From: JAENVU01 sp963765075
GTDB lineage: Bacteria; Actinomycetota; Acidimicrobiia; IMCC26256; JAENVU01
Length of the DNA: 64,000 nt
Reading direction: 5' to 3'
Assembly (NCBI GenBank): GCA_963765075.1
Contig: CAVXVA010000007.1
Coordinates: 372,001-436,000, forward strand
The notes beneath the pieces are model-generated. The model did not search any database. It saw only the letters and a program-made list of their open reading frames with translations, and was not told the origin of the DNA. Made by a program: the position numbers and the translations under genes. Position 1 is the first letter of the stretch, and each line of letters opens with the position of its first letter. Below, in pieces: positions 17,873-29,300 of this stretch.

Positions 17873-18545
17873 GCGCCATCTCTTCGACGATGACCGACGT
17901 CGACATCTTCGAATAGCCCCGGACGCGATCGGTGAAGGTGATCGGAATCTCGACGACCTTCGCATCGAGTCGGGCGACCCGATAGGTCGTCTCGAGCTGG
18001 AAGCCATAGCCCTTGGCTCGCGTGTTCGCGTAGTCGATCGCCTCGAGGGTGTCGGCCCGATAGGCCCGGAAGCCGGCCGAGGTGTCCTTCACGCCGGTGC
18101 GGAGCATGAACCGGGCGTAGCGGTTTCCGTACTTCGACAGGGCCAGCCGGCGGGCGGGCCAGTGCGGAATTGCGCCACCCGGCACATAGCGCGAACCGAT
18201 CGCGAGATCGGCGCCGCCTTCGACCGCGGCGATGAGTTCCGGGAGCACCGCCGGGTCGTGCGAGAGGTCGGCGTCGATCTGGCAGATGATCTCGTACCCC
18301 CGGGCGATCCCCACTGCGAATCCCGCGCGGTACGCGTTGCCGAGACCGCGCTTCTCCGGCCGGCGGAGCACTTCGATGTGACCGAGTTCGGCCGCGACTC
18401 GATCGGCGATGTCGGCGGTGCCGTCGGGGCTGTTGTCGTCGAGCACGAGGATGTCGGCGTCGGGCAGCGCCGCCCGGGCACGCCGCAGGAACTCCTCGAT
18501 GTTGTCGGCTTCGATGTAGGTGGGGGTGCACACCTGGACCCTCAT
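17811..18545 (-). CDS. Polyprenyl-phosphate sugar synthase, GT2 (Ppm1/DPM1-like)
   Basis: This 244-aa GT2 enzyme transfers a hexose, typically mannose, from its nucleotide to polyprenyl phosphate, making the donor used by GT-C enzymes. VCTPTYIEADNI starts the GT-A fold, VLDDNSPDGTAD binds the nucleotide, QIDADLSHDP carries the metal-binding DxD, and KRGLGNAYRAGF, TSAGFRAYR and RVRGYSKMS are typical of dolichol-phosphate mannose synthases. No membrane helices are present, so it matches the soluble catalytic domain. Its ATG overlaps the stop of the mutase-like gene (ATGA) as third gene of an operon starting at 22001. It could feed the neighbouring GT-C proteins. Confidence 0.9.
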   Translation of the reverse strand: MRVQVCTPTYIEADNIEEFLRRARAALPDADILVLDDNSPDGTADIADRVAAELGHIEVLRRPEKRGLGNAYRAGFAVGIARGYEIICQIDADLSHDPAVLPELIAAVEGGADLAIGSRYVPGGAIPHWPARRLALSKYGNRYARFMLRTGVKDTSAGFRAYRADTLEAIDYANTRAKGYGFQLETTYRVARLDAKVVEIPITFTDRVRGYSKMSTSVIVEEMALMTWWGIRDRFRRVRKSSTA

Positions 18546-20097
18546 GCGTCGCCGCCTTCTCGTCGGCGCGCAGCCGCCGCATCAATCGACTCCCGTGCGA
18601 GCACCGGCGCGTCCCGCCCGGTCCCGCCCTGGTCGTCACGCCCGATCGATTCTTCGTGGTACTCGTCTTCGACGTTCACGGTCCAGACGTCGTGGTGGGC
18701 ACCGAGGATGTTCTCGACCGAGAGCATCGCGGTCAGCATCGAATGATCCTGGTTGTTGTACTTGTGCATGCCGTTGCGACCCGTGGGCATGACGTTCGGG
18801 GCAACTCGCAGCAATCCACGCTCGGAGCACCGCCACGTTGGCTTGATAGTGCTCGTCGTACACCGGGTAGGCCTTGGGCATCCGCACCACGTAGCCCGCT
18901 TCGACCTTGGAACTGTCGGCCAGCCCGAGATGCTCGACCTCACGCTTGGCCTGGGCGATCAGATCCTCGTCGGACTTCGTCCACATGTCGTCGCCCTCGT
19001 TCACGAAGAACTCGAGACCGAGACACGTGCGCCCTTCCTTCACCAGATAGGGCGACCACGAACCAAAGTTCTGAATCCGGCCGACTTTCACGGCCGGATC
19101 GTGGATGTAGATCCAGTTGTCGGGGAATGAGAACTCCTGGGGCACCACGAGCGCCACCGTCATGAAGTCCCGGTACGTGAGGCCTTCGGCGGCCGCGCGC
19201 ACGTCGTCGGGTACAGGAGGATCCATGGCGCGAATCAGCGACCGGAACGGCATGGACGAGATGACGTCGTCGCAGGGGAAACTGCGTTCCTGCCCGTCGA
19301 CGGTGGCGACCACCTCATAGGCCGCACCATCACGGTGGGACACCCGCACGACCTTCGCATCGAAGAGGAGTTCGCTCCCCCGTTCGGTGACGATCTCGGC
19401 CGCGCTGCTCCCACATCTGACCCGGCCCGTACTTGGGGTAGTTGAAGGACTCGATGAGGGAGGTGACCTGGGACCCCTTGCTCTTGCGTGCCTTCACCCA
19501 TTTCGGCGTCATGGCATCGCCGATCGCGGTCATGAGGGACATGCCCTTGGACCGCTGGGCTCCGAAGTCGGCCGACATCTCCTTGGTGGGGACGCCCCAC
19601 ACCTTCTCGTTGTAACGGCGGAAGAAGTGCTCGTAGAGCCGCCAACCGAACTGGCTCACGTAGAAGCCCTCGAGGTTGCTGGTGTCTTCGGGCGGGCGGA
19701 CCTTCGCCCAGCCGTAGGACGCAACACAACGGACCGCTTCGATCGGGCCGAGATTGCCCAGGGCGTTCATCGGCTTCAGCGGATAGTCGTAGAGCTTGCC
19801 GCGGTAGAGGATCCGGGACATCCGGGGCCGTTGCAGGAACTCGTCCTTCCCCAGGATCTCGAACCACAGGTCGTCGACGTCGCGCACCTTCGTGAAGAAC
19901 CGGTGCCCACCGATGTCGAATCGCCAGCCGTCGCGTTCCACGGTCCGGCTGATCCCACCGACGATGTCGTCGGCCTCGAGAATGGTCGCCCGCTTGCCGC
20001 TCTTGGAGAGCTGATAGGCCGCAGTGAGGCCCGCCGGCCCGGCACCGATGATGACCACCACCGGATCGTCCGGGGCGGACAGGTCGGGCTGGGTCAT
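18542..20097 (-). CDS. FAD/NAD(P)-dependent oxidoreductase, UDP-galactopyranose-mutase/protoporphyrinogen-oxidase-like, two frameshifts
   Basis: A protein of about 517 aa is encoded in three frames. The N-terminus has the dinucleotide motif GAGPAGLTAAYQL, DIGGHRFFTKV and YRGKLYDYPLKP, as in UDP-galactopyranose mutase and related amine-oxidase-fold enzymes. An extra base near 19407 breaks the frame after YGPGQMWE; removal restores AAEIVTERGSELLFDAKV. A second extra base near 18803 breaks it after AVLRAWIAAS; removal restores APNVMPTGRNGMHKYNNQDH, a conserved C-terminal motif of this family. The ATG at 20097 overlaps the upstream stop (ATGA). Next to Ppm1-like and AftD-like genes it may prepare a furanose or polyprenyl-sugar precursor; the reaction is inferred. 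Confidence 0.8.
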
Positions 20098-22001
20098 CAC
20101 TTCCTCCGAGTTGCTGGGACGGGCGCAAGAGCGACTGGCGATGATACTCCCGGCGCCTGGACTTCCCAGCGACGCTTCCCGTTCTTGCTGACGCTCCGGA
20201 AGGTATCGATCGGCGTCAGAACCTCGATCTCGCCGTCCGCGACTCGATAATGAACGTCGCGGCGCCATACCGGATGCGCGGCCGCGGATCGAGCGCTGAG
20301 GCCCCGGCCGAGCCCGATCGAGACGGTGCCCCGCCCTGGGCCCAGCACACTGGCGTCGAGAAGTTGCGAGGTGCCCGACGGTGTAATCGTGCCGTCAGCC
20401 CAGCGGACGAACCCGGTGAGGGATCCGGATTGCGAGTCGCCCGCACGCGTCCGAACTCCCAGATCCACCTGCGCACCACGCACCACTCGAATCGGCACCA
20501 TCGTGATCGTCGGCGTCTTCGGGTGATCATTCGGCACTTGGCCGTCGGGCGGCAACGATGTCTGCTGGAGATAGGGCTTTCGGTCGGGGTGCGCGGCGAT
20601 GACGTCCAGGGTCGCCGCACCCTGATCGGTCGCGTACAACACCGAGCCGTCGAGATGCGGCGGATTCGCCGAGTACGGATTCAGGAACATCAGGTAGTCG
20701 CCCGACCGCCAGACGACGACGAGGGAATGCTTCGGCGCCGCGTCGGAACTGCGCTTCCACGGGAGCTGGGCGACGCTGATCTTGCGGTTCACCAGGATCC
20801 GATTGAGCCCGAAGGGCACGGTGAGCACCGCCATGGCGACGATCAGTCCGATCGCCGTCCGCCGCCGGGTCCGCAGGAGGTCCAACAGTTCGCGTAGCCC
20901 CGCGATCGTCAGCACGGCACACAGGGGGATGTAGTAAATCGGCCCGCTGAGCGGCATCGTCGGCGACGACACGAACATGCCCCAGAACCAGAAGTACCCC
21001 ACCGGAAACACGAGTCCGATGGCGATCAGGAGTTGGGTGCCGATCTCGCGTCGGCGCCGACCGAGACCCCAGACCGCCAATGCCGCCAGGACATAGCTGC
21101 CCGTCATGAAGATCGGGAGGAGTACCGCCTGCTTCGCCGAGCTCCGGAGGGCCTGGCCCGGGGTGTAGTTCGCCGTAGGAAACGTCGGCATCAAACGCCG
21201 GTCGCCGAACCCGAAGGTGTCGAGCGGATCGGCCGCGGTGATGGGGAACTGTCCGAAGGCCCCGGTGACGTGACGGTTGTAGGCCAAAGTCGCGATCACC
21301 AGCGGGACGAACCCGACGCCGACCGCAACCATCACCCGAACGAGCGATCGATGTTCACGTCGGCGCGACCACGCGAGTGGCCCGAGGACGGCGAGACCCC
21401 AGAGGACCGCGTCGTAGGGCCGGGTCATGAAGATCCAGCCGAGGAGTGCCCCGGCCACCACCATTCGACCGTGTCGGCGAGTTCGGAACCCCGACATCAT
21501 CGCCGTGGCGGAGAGCAACCCGAGGCCGAGGGCGAACAGGTAGCCGAGATGCACCCCCGCCTGGATGATCACGATGGGCGACACCAACATGGCGACGCCA
21601 GCCAGGCGAGCGAGGAACTCGTCTTCGGTGATCTCGCGGGTCAGCAGGTAGGTCCCGACGACCGTCAACGCCGCCCCGAACGCCAACGCCGCATCTGGCG
21701 ACCCGAACGCCACGTCGCCGGCCAAGAGGATGAGCGGCCACCCGAGGGTGTACTGCGAAAAGAAGGAATCGCCGCGAACACCGGCCAACCATGGATGGAA
21801 TGCGGCCGGGAACCCACCGGTCGTGCTCGTGAACTGCCCGGCGCGAAGACCGGCGACCTGCCACAGGTAGACGGTCTCGTCGCGGTTCCAGGAGAAGGCC
21901 GGGTAGAGGAGATGGCGCGAGAGCAGCGACACCGCGATGGCCGCGAGACCCAGCGCGGCTATCGGCCAGAATGTGCGGGCCGGCGCACGCGTGTTCAGCA
22001 C
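20097..22001 (-). CDS. GT-C type polytopic membrane glycosyltransferase with C-terminal soluble domain
   Basis: This protein of about 634 aa has an N-terminal helix (FWPIAALGLAAIAVSLLSRH), a periplasmic loop with the acidic motif SWNRDETVYLW typical of GT39-like catalytic loops, around ten membrane segments and a beta-rich C-terminal region of about 200 aa. The GTG at 22001 is chosen because TACATT lies exactly seven bases upstream, implying a leaderless message; a TTG three codons earlier overlaps that box. It is the first gene of an operon with the mutase-like and Ppm1-like genes. It diverges from the AftD-like gene at 22086. Confidence 0.8.
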   Translation of the reverse strand: MLNTRAPARTFWPIAALGLAAIAVSLLSRHLLYPAFSWNRDETVYLWQVAGLRAGQFTSTTGGFPAAFHPWLAGVRGDSFFSQYTLGWPLILLAGDVAFGSPDAALAFGAALTVVGTYLLTREITEDEFLARLAGVAMLVSPIVIIQAGVHLGYLFALGLGLLSATAMMSGFRTRRHGRMVVAGALLGWIFMTRPYDAVLWGLAVLGPLAWSRRREHRSLVRVMVAVGVGFVPLVIATLAYNRHVTGAFGQFPITAADPLDTFGFGDRRLMPTFPTANYTPGQALRSSAKQAVLLPIFMTGSYVLAALAVWGLGRRRREIGTQLLIAIGLVFPVGYFWFWGMFVSSPTMPLSGPIYYIPLCAVLTIAGLRELLDLLRTRRRTAIGLIVAMAVLTVPFGLNRILVNRKISVAQLPWKRSSDAAPKHSLVVVWRSGDYLMFLNPYSANPPHLDGSVLYATDQGAATLDVIAAHPDRKPYLQQTSLPPDGQVPNDHPKTPTITMVPIRVVRGAQVDLGVRTRAGDSQSGSLTGFVRWADGTITPSGTSQLLDASVLGPGRGTVSIGLGRGLSARSAAAHPVWRRDVHYRVADGEIEVLTPIDTFRSVSKNGKRRWEVQAPGVSSPVALAPVPATRRK

Positions 22002-22008
22002 CGGAGGC

Positions 22009-22014
22009 AATGTA
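22009..22014 (-). promoter_or_regulatory. -10 box for leaderless GT-C operon transcript
   Basis: On the minus strand TACATT (22014 to 22009) is followed by seven bases and GTG at 22001. It shares the 85-bp divergent region with TACGCT at 22070-22075, the candidate -10 box for the plus-strand AftD-like gene, which would give a leader of about three bases. Confidence 0.55.
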
Positions 22015-22069
22015 CCCGGCGGTTTGCCCCGGGTCGTGCACCGCCGGTCGCCCGGGACGGATCACCAAC

Positions 22070-22075
22070 TACGCT
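22070..22075 (+). promoter_or_regulatory. -10 box of the plus-strand AftD-like gene
   Basis: TACGCT lies ten bases before the ATG at 22086, so the message would start two to four bases before the codon. The same hexamer precedes the start of the GT-C/AftD operon at 32286 at a distance of 11 bases. Confidence 0.45.
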
Positions 22076-22085
22076 CGCGCCTCGC

Positions 22086-25000
22086 ATGGCGCCGACCGAG
22101 ACCCGATCACGTCGGGGCCCTGCTCGCCGATTCGCCCCTGAAGTCATCGGCGCGATCGTCCTCGCGTACGTGCCGTTCTTTCTGTCTTCGCCCGGCCGGT
22201 TGAGTAGCGACACCAAGCAGTACCTCTACCTCGATCCGGGCCGTTTCCTCACGCGTGTGCCCTGGCTCTGGGATCCCCACGTCGGGGCGGGCACGGTCCC
22301 CCACCAGCACATCGGCTACCTGTTTCCGATGGGCCCGTTCTTCTGGGTCGGTGAGCGACTCGGCCTGCCCGACTGGGTCGTCCAGCGCTTCTGGTTGGGC
22401 ACGATCTCTCTCGTTGCCGTGCTGGGGGCCCGCTGGCTGTTCCTGCGCCTCGGGTTGTCCCGAACCGCAGCCGGGGTCGCCGCGCTCGATCTACATGCTC
22501 TCCCCCTACCAATTGTCCTTTACCGCACGGATGTCGGTCCTGTTGCTCCCGTGGGCCGCCCTTCCCTGGGTGGTCGGCCTCACGATGCGAGCGGCGCGAC
22601 GCGGCGGCTGGCGAGATCCGGCCATGATCGCATTGATCGTTTTGACCATCGGCGCAGTCAACGCCTCCGCACTGCTGCTGATGGCGATCGGGCCGGCGCT
22701 CTGGCTCACCATGGAACTCGGCGGTGGCCGCGACCGGGCTCGCGCCGCGCTCGGAGTCGCAGGGAAGGTCGGGCTCCTCAGCGGAGCCGTCTCGCTCTGG
22801 TGGTTGGCAGGGTTATGGGCCCAAGGGAGCTATGGCCTCCCCGTGCTCCAACTCACCGAGAACGTTCGCACGATCTCGACCGCCTCGACGCCCGGCGACA
22901 TCCTGCGTGGTCTGGGGAACTGGTTCTTCTACGGCTACGACCGCAGCGGGTTCTCACTGATTCAGACCTCGGCCTACGCCTCCGGACGCGTCGTCGTCCT
23001 CACGAGCTTCGCGGTGCCGGCGCTGGCTCTGGCCGCGGGCGGGTTGGTGAGATGGCGTCATCGCAGCTACTTCGCGGCGTGCGTCGTCGTGGGGACGATC
23101 GTGGGCGTGGGCGCGTGGCCCTTCGACGACACCACGATCTACGGACGCCTCTGGCGCACGTTCACCGATCGATCGGCGCTCGGCCTGGCGTTGCGCAACA
23201 CCCCGCGGGTCGTGCCGATCGTGGTGCTCGGCGTCGCCGGCCTGATCGGGGCCGGAGTGGGCGCCCTCCGGTGGCCTCGAGCCCGATCACTCGCAACCGC
23301 CGGGGTGGCCGCGCTCGTCGTCCTGGCCTTTCTCCCGGTCTGGCGCAACGGGTACTTCACCCCCGGGACCGAACGACCGGAATCGATTCCGGGCTATTGG
23401 AACCGGGCGGTCGATGCCCTCGATCGCGGATCACACCAGACCCGGATTCTCGAAATCCCGGGATCGAGTTTCGCGACCTATCGCTGGGGTAACACCGTCG
23501 AGCCGGTGACGCCCGGCCTGACCGACCGGCCCTATCTCGCACGCGAGGTGCTCCCCTACGGCTCACCGGAGTCGGTCAACGTGCTCGACGCCTTCGATCG
23601 CCGACTCCAGAACGGCAGTTTCGAACCCGACACCCTCGCTCCGATCTCGCGGCTCTTCGGCGTCGGGACCGTCGCGCTGCGGAGCGACCTTGCGTACGAC
23701 CGCTCCGGCTCCCCGCACCCGCGTGAACTGTGGGGCGCACTGACCCAACCGCTGGCCGCCGGCATGGACCCGCCTCGATCGTTCGGACCCGTGGTCACGC
23801 CCATCGACTCCGTGCGCGACGCCACCGATCTGCGCACCAACTCCACCGCGACCGATCCTCCGGCGGTGTCGATCTTCTCGATCCAGGACTCGGTTCCGAT
23901 CGTGCGAGCTGCGACCGACACGGATCCGATCGTCCTCGCCGGTGATGGAGACGGCATCGTCGACCTCGCCGCCGCCGGCCTCATCAACGGTCGCGAACGG
24001 ATCCTCGAACTCGCGGCGGAATCGAGTTCGGGGTTGAAGCACGCGCTCGAGACCGGTGCGCGTCTCGTGGTGACGGACACCAACCGGCGGCGGGTCACCA
24101 GCTTCTTCTCGTCGATCCGCGACACGAAGGGATCTACCGAACGCGCTCGCCAGACCACTCACGACGTCAACGGGTACGACGGCCACTTCGAGCCGTTCGC
24201 CGACACGTCCGCTCGCGCCCACACCGTGGTCGAGCAGGTCGGCGGTCGGGTCGATGCCAGCGCCGATGGCGGTGCGGAACGACCGGAGGACCGGGCCGCG
24301 CGTGCGTTCGACGGTGATCTCCGCACTGCCTGGCGGGTCGGCGGGGTGGATCCCGCAGGTGAGTGGATCGAGGTCCGGCCGGCCCGACCGGTCACCGCCG
24401 CGGCAGTCACGCTGGTCCAACCGGCCGGCCTGCCCCGGGACCGGTGGGTGACCGACGTCGAGGTGACGCTCAACCACTCCACCTCCGTCCGTGCCACCCT
24501 CGGGCCGGAGTCGTTCACCCCCGCCGGGCAACGCATCGCTTTTCCCACCACGAAGGTCCGTTCCCTCCGGGTCACGATTCGGGGCACGCATCTCCCCCCG
24601 TTCGAACCGATCTTCGCCAACGCCGTCGGATTCGCCGAGATTCGTCTGGGTGACCTGCGAATCGCCGAGACCGTGAGACTCCCGACCGACCTCGCTCGCC
24701 GGGTCGGCCGGGCGGCGACCTCGCATCCCTTGGCCATCGTCATGACGCGGCTGCGCCAGGAGACCGGCAGCGAGGGACGCCAAGACGAAGAACTCGCATT
24801 GGACCGCCGAATCGTCACGCCCGACCCGCGTCGGTACGGCCTCACGGGGACCGTCCGGATCAATCCCGACGCCTCCGACGAAGCCCTGGATGCGCTCCTC
24901 CATACCGCACCTCCCGGCACGCACTACCGGTCGTCGAGCCGGCTGAGCGGCAGCCTCGGTGCTCGAGCCTCGCGAGCGTTTACCGACGCGGCCACGACCG

Positions 25001-26349
25001 CCTGGACCAGCGAGTACGGACCGCAGGCCGGTCAGTGGGTCGAGGTCGAGCTCGCCGACGCGGTCGCGGTCGATGACGTGACGCTCTCGGTCGTGACCGA
25101 CCGCTGGCATTCGACGCCGACGGAACTGACCGTGTTCGCCGACGGCGTCGCCATCGGCTCGGCCCCGGTGGTGGTTCCCGCGAGCGCCCGGACCGCCGAC
25201 CGGCCGGTCGCCACTCCCCTGACCATCCCCACGACGCCCACCGCCGCCCGGACGATTCGGATCGGCGTCGGCGACGCGACCCGGCCCGACGGCCCCGAGC
25301 CCGCAGCGTCTCGCATCCCGCCGGTCGCGCTCGGTGGGATCGAGCTTGCGCCGAGCGCGGTCGCACCCACCACCCCGAAGCTCGACGGGACGTGCCGCAC
25401 CGACCTCATCCGACTCGACGGTGCCCCCGTGCCCGTACGGATCGACGACGCGACCGCGGTCGAGACGCGCGCCGGTCTGAAGCTGGCGGCCTGCACGCCG
25501 GCGGTTCCGCTCGGAGCCGGGAGCCACCGGCTGACGACTCCGCGCGGTTGGGACTCCGGGATCGACATCGACCGGATCGTCCTCGATTCGAACGGTCGCG
25601 GCGCGCCGGCCACTGGAGGCCTTCTGGTCCCCGCGCCGGCCATCGCAGGATCCGTGCGCGTCGATCGGGCCAGCCCTGATCGCGTCACTGCCACCGTCGA
25701 CTCCGACGGCACGCCGTTCTGGCTGGTGTCCGGCGAGAGCCGCAATGCCGGTTGGCACGCGTCGGTGAAGGGCCGCTCCTTGGGGGCGCCGAGCCTGGCG
25801 AACGGTTACGCCAACGCCTGGCTCGTGCGTCCGCACCAGGCCGGTCCGGTGACGGTCTCGTTGCACTGGACACCGCAACGCACCGTGTGGTGGAGCATCG
25901 GCGCTTCCGCCGCGGGCGTGCTGGCGTGTGTGCTCCTGCTGGTGGTGGGCCGTCGACGAGACCGTCGCGATTCCCCGAACTCGATCCTCCGCGACGAACC
26001 GCGGCTCATGAACTTCGCGACGTTCCACCATCGCGAACCCGTGACACTCACCATCGGCGCGATGACAGTGACGTTCGCGTTGACCGCGTTCGTCTCCCGG
26101 GTCGAGATCGCCGCCGCCGCCGCACTCGGTGCTCTGGTGGTCCGCCGGTTCCCGCAGTCGGTCCCCCTGGTCGCGATCGGCGCCGGTGGGTTGGTGATCC
26201 TCAGCCGCGTCGCCCACCGGCCCGAACTCTCGTGGCTGGCGCTGGCCCTGTTCGCCGTCGCGGTCTTCGTACCCCGGCCGGACCCCACCGGGCCGGATCC
26301 CTCAGACTCCCTCGATCCGACTCCGCCGCCCGCGCCGGTCGAGCACTAG
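22086..26349 (+). CDS. AftD-like alpha-(1->3)-arabinofuranosyltransferase (GT-C, DUF3367), one frameshift
   Basis: A giant protein of about 1,420 aa. The N-terminal half is a polytopic GT-C domain with SDTKQYLYLDPGRFL in the first periplasmic loop, IGYLFPMGPFFW and YMLSPYQLSFTARMSVLL, as in mycobacterial AftD. The C-terminal half is periplasmic, with discoidin-like beta-sandwich modules (RAFDGDLRTAWRVGG; AFTDAATTAWTSEYG), and ends with membrane helices near residue 1280 onward. An extra base at about 22488 separates the first 134 residues from the rest; removal gives AALIYMLSPYQL. AftD adds branching arabinofuranose to arabinogalactan/lipoarabinomannan from polyprenyl-phosphate arabinose. Whether this organism makes arabinan is unknown. 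Its 3' end overlaps its convergent paralogue by 48 bp. Confidence 0.85.
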
Positions 26350-29300
26350 CCCGATCAGCGCGTTGGCCCCGAGCACGACAATCGCACTCCAACCCAACGT
26401 TCGCGCGCGAGGGAACAGCGTCGGCCATTCGAAGATCGGCGGCAGCTGATACCTCGCCTGGCGATACGCGATGTACCCGCCGGCCAGGACGATCGCCACG
26501 ACGGGCACCAGATCGAGGACTCGGCGGATCCGCCGATCCCGCAGTGCGCCCAACACCGCCACGCCGAGGACCGCCCCGATCACGGGGCGTACGACGATGG
26601 CACCGAGGACTCCGACCAGGCCGGCGGTCAGGCCGGCCACCATCCAACTGGCCGACCGGACGGGAGCCCTCAGTTCGAGCGTCGGCGTGCCGCCGACATC
26701 CAGCACCAACGCGCGCAGATCAACGCGTCGCGAGCGGGCGTGGGAGAACGCGACGATTCCGAGACACAGCATGATGGCAACCACCGAAAGAGCAATCGAG
26801 CGCTGGACGGTGCGTTCCGGAACCCACTCGAGTTCGATCGCGACCGTCGGGGTCTTGGGTGAGATCAACCAGCCGTTGGCGTACCCGTCGACCAGCCGGG
26901 ACGGCCCCAGGTCGTTGCCGTTTGCCGTCGCGTGCCACCCCGCGTTGTCGCTCTGGCCGAGCACGAACCAGAAGGGTTCGCTCGCGTCGACGACTTCGGC
27001 CGACATCCGGGCGCGCCCGGACCGGACCACCGTGACCGTCGGCGCGGGCGGCGCGGGGTCTTGGGCCAACGTGCCGGCAAGGGCGAGTCGGTCGCTGGCC
27101 GCGCCGGTTGCGGAACTGGCCCAGACGAGACGATCGACCACGAAGCCGGTCGCCGCTCCCGTCGTCGTCCGCACTTCATGCGCGCCGGCGCTCAGTTGCG
27201 CGGTCAGCACCGCGGCGCGACTGGAACACGGAGCCAGATGGATCGGGCGGAGGGCGACGGCGTCCGCCGTGGGACCGACAAGCGTGGCCGCGACCGGCAC
27301 ACCGTCGATCCGGACGAGGTCGTCGCGACACGACCGCGGCATCTCGGCCGGAGGGCGAACCGGTGCGAGTCCGGGAATACCGAACTCGGCGATCGCGGCC
27401 GGTGTCTCGACGTCACAGCCGCAGTCGTACTCCCGGGTGAGGACCGAGCGCACCTTGCTGATCCGGATGTCGATCGCTTCACCGCGAATGGCCGGGAAAC
27501 TCGCCGCGACCGGCACCGTCGCGTCCGGGGTCGTCGTATCCGGCGGCACCTCGAGGGAGACCGTGCGGCGTTCGCCCTGGTCGGTCCGGATCTCGAGTTC
27601 GGTTGGAACGCTGTGGCGTCCGTCGGCGACGAGTTCGAGTGCGAGGTGGTCCAAGGTACGACGCGCACCGAAGTCGATGTGCACGGTCGAGCCAACGGCC
27701 GTCTTGAACGGCGTCGTCCATGCGGTGGCGGGGTCGTGATCGAGCGCGGTCGACGCACGTACCGCCGGGGCATCGAGCAGGCGCGCCGATGAGGTCGCAG
27801 TGATCGGACCCGTGTAGCCGACGGCGCGATCGATCGCCGCGTCGTCGCGGTTCCGAGCCAAGCGCACATCCCCCGCCACCGCGAACGCGCGTGCCGAGGG
27901 GAGAGTGAAGGCGCGGACCAGCTCGGCTTCCGGGTCGACCCGGGCGGGCCGCGGCGGCACGCGGTCACGATTCATCAGGAGTACCAACGGCCGGGTGGCC
28001 GACGCCGACCCGGCCATCCGCAACAGGTCCTCGGGCATCTGGATGATTTCCTGGACGCGCACCGGCGTCCCCTCCCCGTCGACCAGGCGGATCTCCCCGA
28101 ACCCCACGGGGCTCAGACCCCCGAAAATGATCTTCTCGCCCGCGTTGGTCCCCCGGACCTCGACCTCGAAGGTCGAGAACCGGCGGCGAGAGAACTGCAC
28201 CGTCTCGCCGATCTCCGTGCGCGACGTCGGTCCCAACGTCACTGGGGTCTCGTGACCGCCGTCGAATCGCAGCGTGGCGTCGGTGATGAACCGATCGTTC
28301 GGCGCGGTGAGCACCTGCACGAGATTCACGTGGTCGGTGGTGATTGGCCGGTCCAGAGTGATGCGGATGCGCTGACCCTGGACTTCGTCGAACTGGCCGG
28401 TGCGCCACGAGGTGAACGGGTCGCCGTCGAAGGCACGCGCCGGTCGGTCTTCGGGCGTGTAGCTGATCGCGTTGCCGTAGTTGTCGGCCCGCACGCTGCG
28501 CGCGCCCATCAGGCGGGTGAACGTCTGGGAATCGCGCGGGGCATCGGGAAAGAGATCGAGGCGGGAATCCGATTCATCGCGCTGGAGCGGGTGGCTGCCC
28601 GGCCCCTCGGTGTACCCCGACGTTTCGGTGAGACTGCTCCACCGTCGCCCACGATCACGGTTGGTGTCGGTCACCACCAGGGTGGCGCCGCGATCCACCT
28701 CGCGTCGGAGAGCCGCCGCGTCCTTGCTGTAGGACCCGGAATACAAGAGGGCGGTCCCCGCATCGATGAGGCCGGCCTCGGCCGCATCGACCACGCCCTC
28801 GCCATCACCTGCCATGATCACCGGTCGGGTCGCCGAGGTCGCGCGCACGATCGGTTGCGGGCGCTTGACCGCGAAGACCGACACCGGCGGGGGAATCGAA
28901 TCCACTCCGGGCTCGAGGATTGCCTGCTCGTCGAGGAACGGGAACTCGGTGCTCTGCGTCGAGGTCGCCGTCCCGAACGACACCGGGTCGCGCAGACCCG
29001 ACGGCGTCGGCGTGAACAGCACCGACGTGAACTGGGGTCGCAACAACCGGTAGCGCTCGAACTGGATGTCGTTGCGCAACACGATGTCGCCGACGCCCAT
29101 CAGTCGCGCCAGCGGGGCGATGGCGTCGGGAGTCAGCAGCCGGTTCTGGACGCGCAGGTCGAACGCGTTGAGCAGATTGGCCGATGCTGCCGAGCCGTAC
29201 GGGATCACTTCGCGGGCAACGTACGGGCGATCCATGATCCCCGGGGTGATCGGATCGACGGTCTGGCCCCATCGATACGATCCGAAGTCCGAGCCCGGGA

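Noticed and set aside
21033..22085. Upstream in-frame extension of the AftD-like gene
   Set aside because: It is antisense to the GT-C gene 20097-22001 and passes its promoter; similarity to AftD begins only after 22086.
22484..22490. Programmed ribosomal frameshift in the AftD-like gene
   Set aside because: No slippery heptamer or downstream structure is apparent, the paralogue needs no shift, and similar one-base breaks occur in unrelated genes.
23563..26217. Long minus-strand open frame of more than 800 codons opposite the AftD-like gene
   Set aside because: Low-complexity Arg/Gly/Asp-rich translation with no motif; a by-product of high GC in the antisense frame of a well-supported gene.
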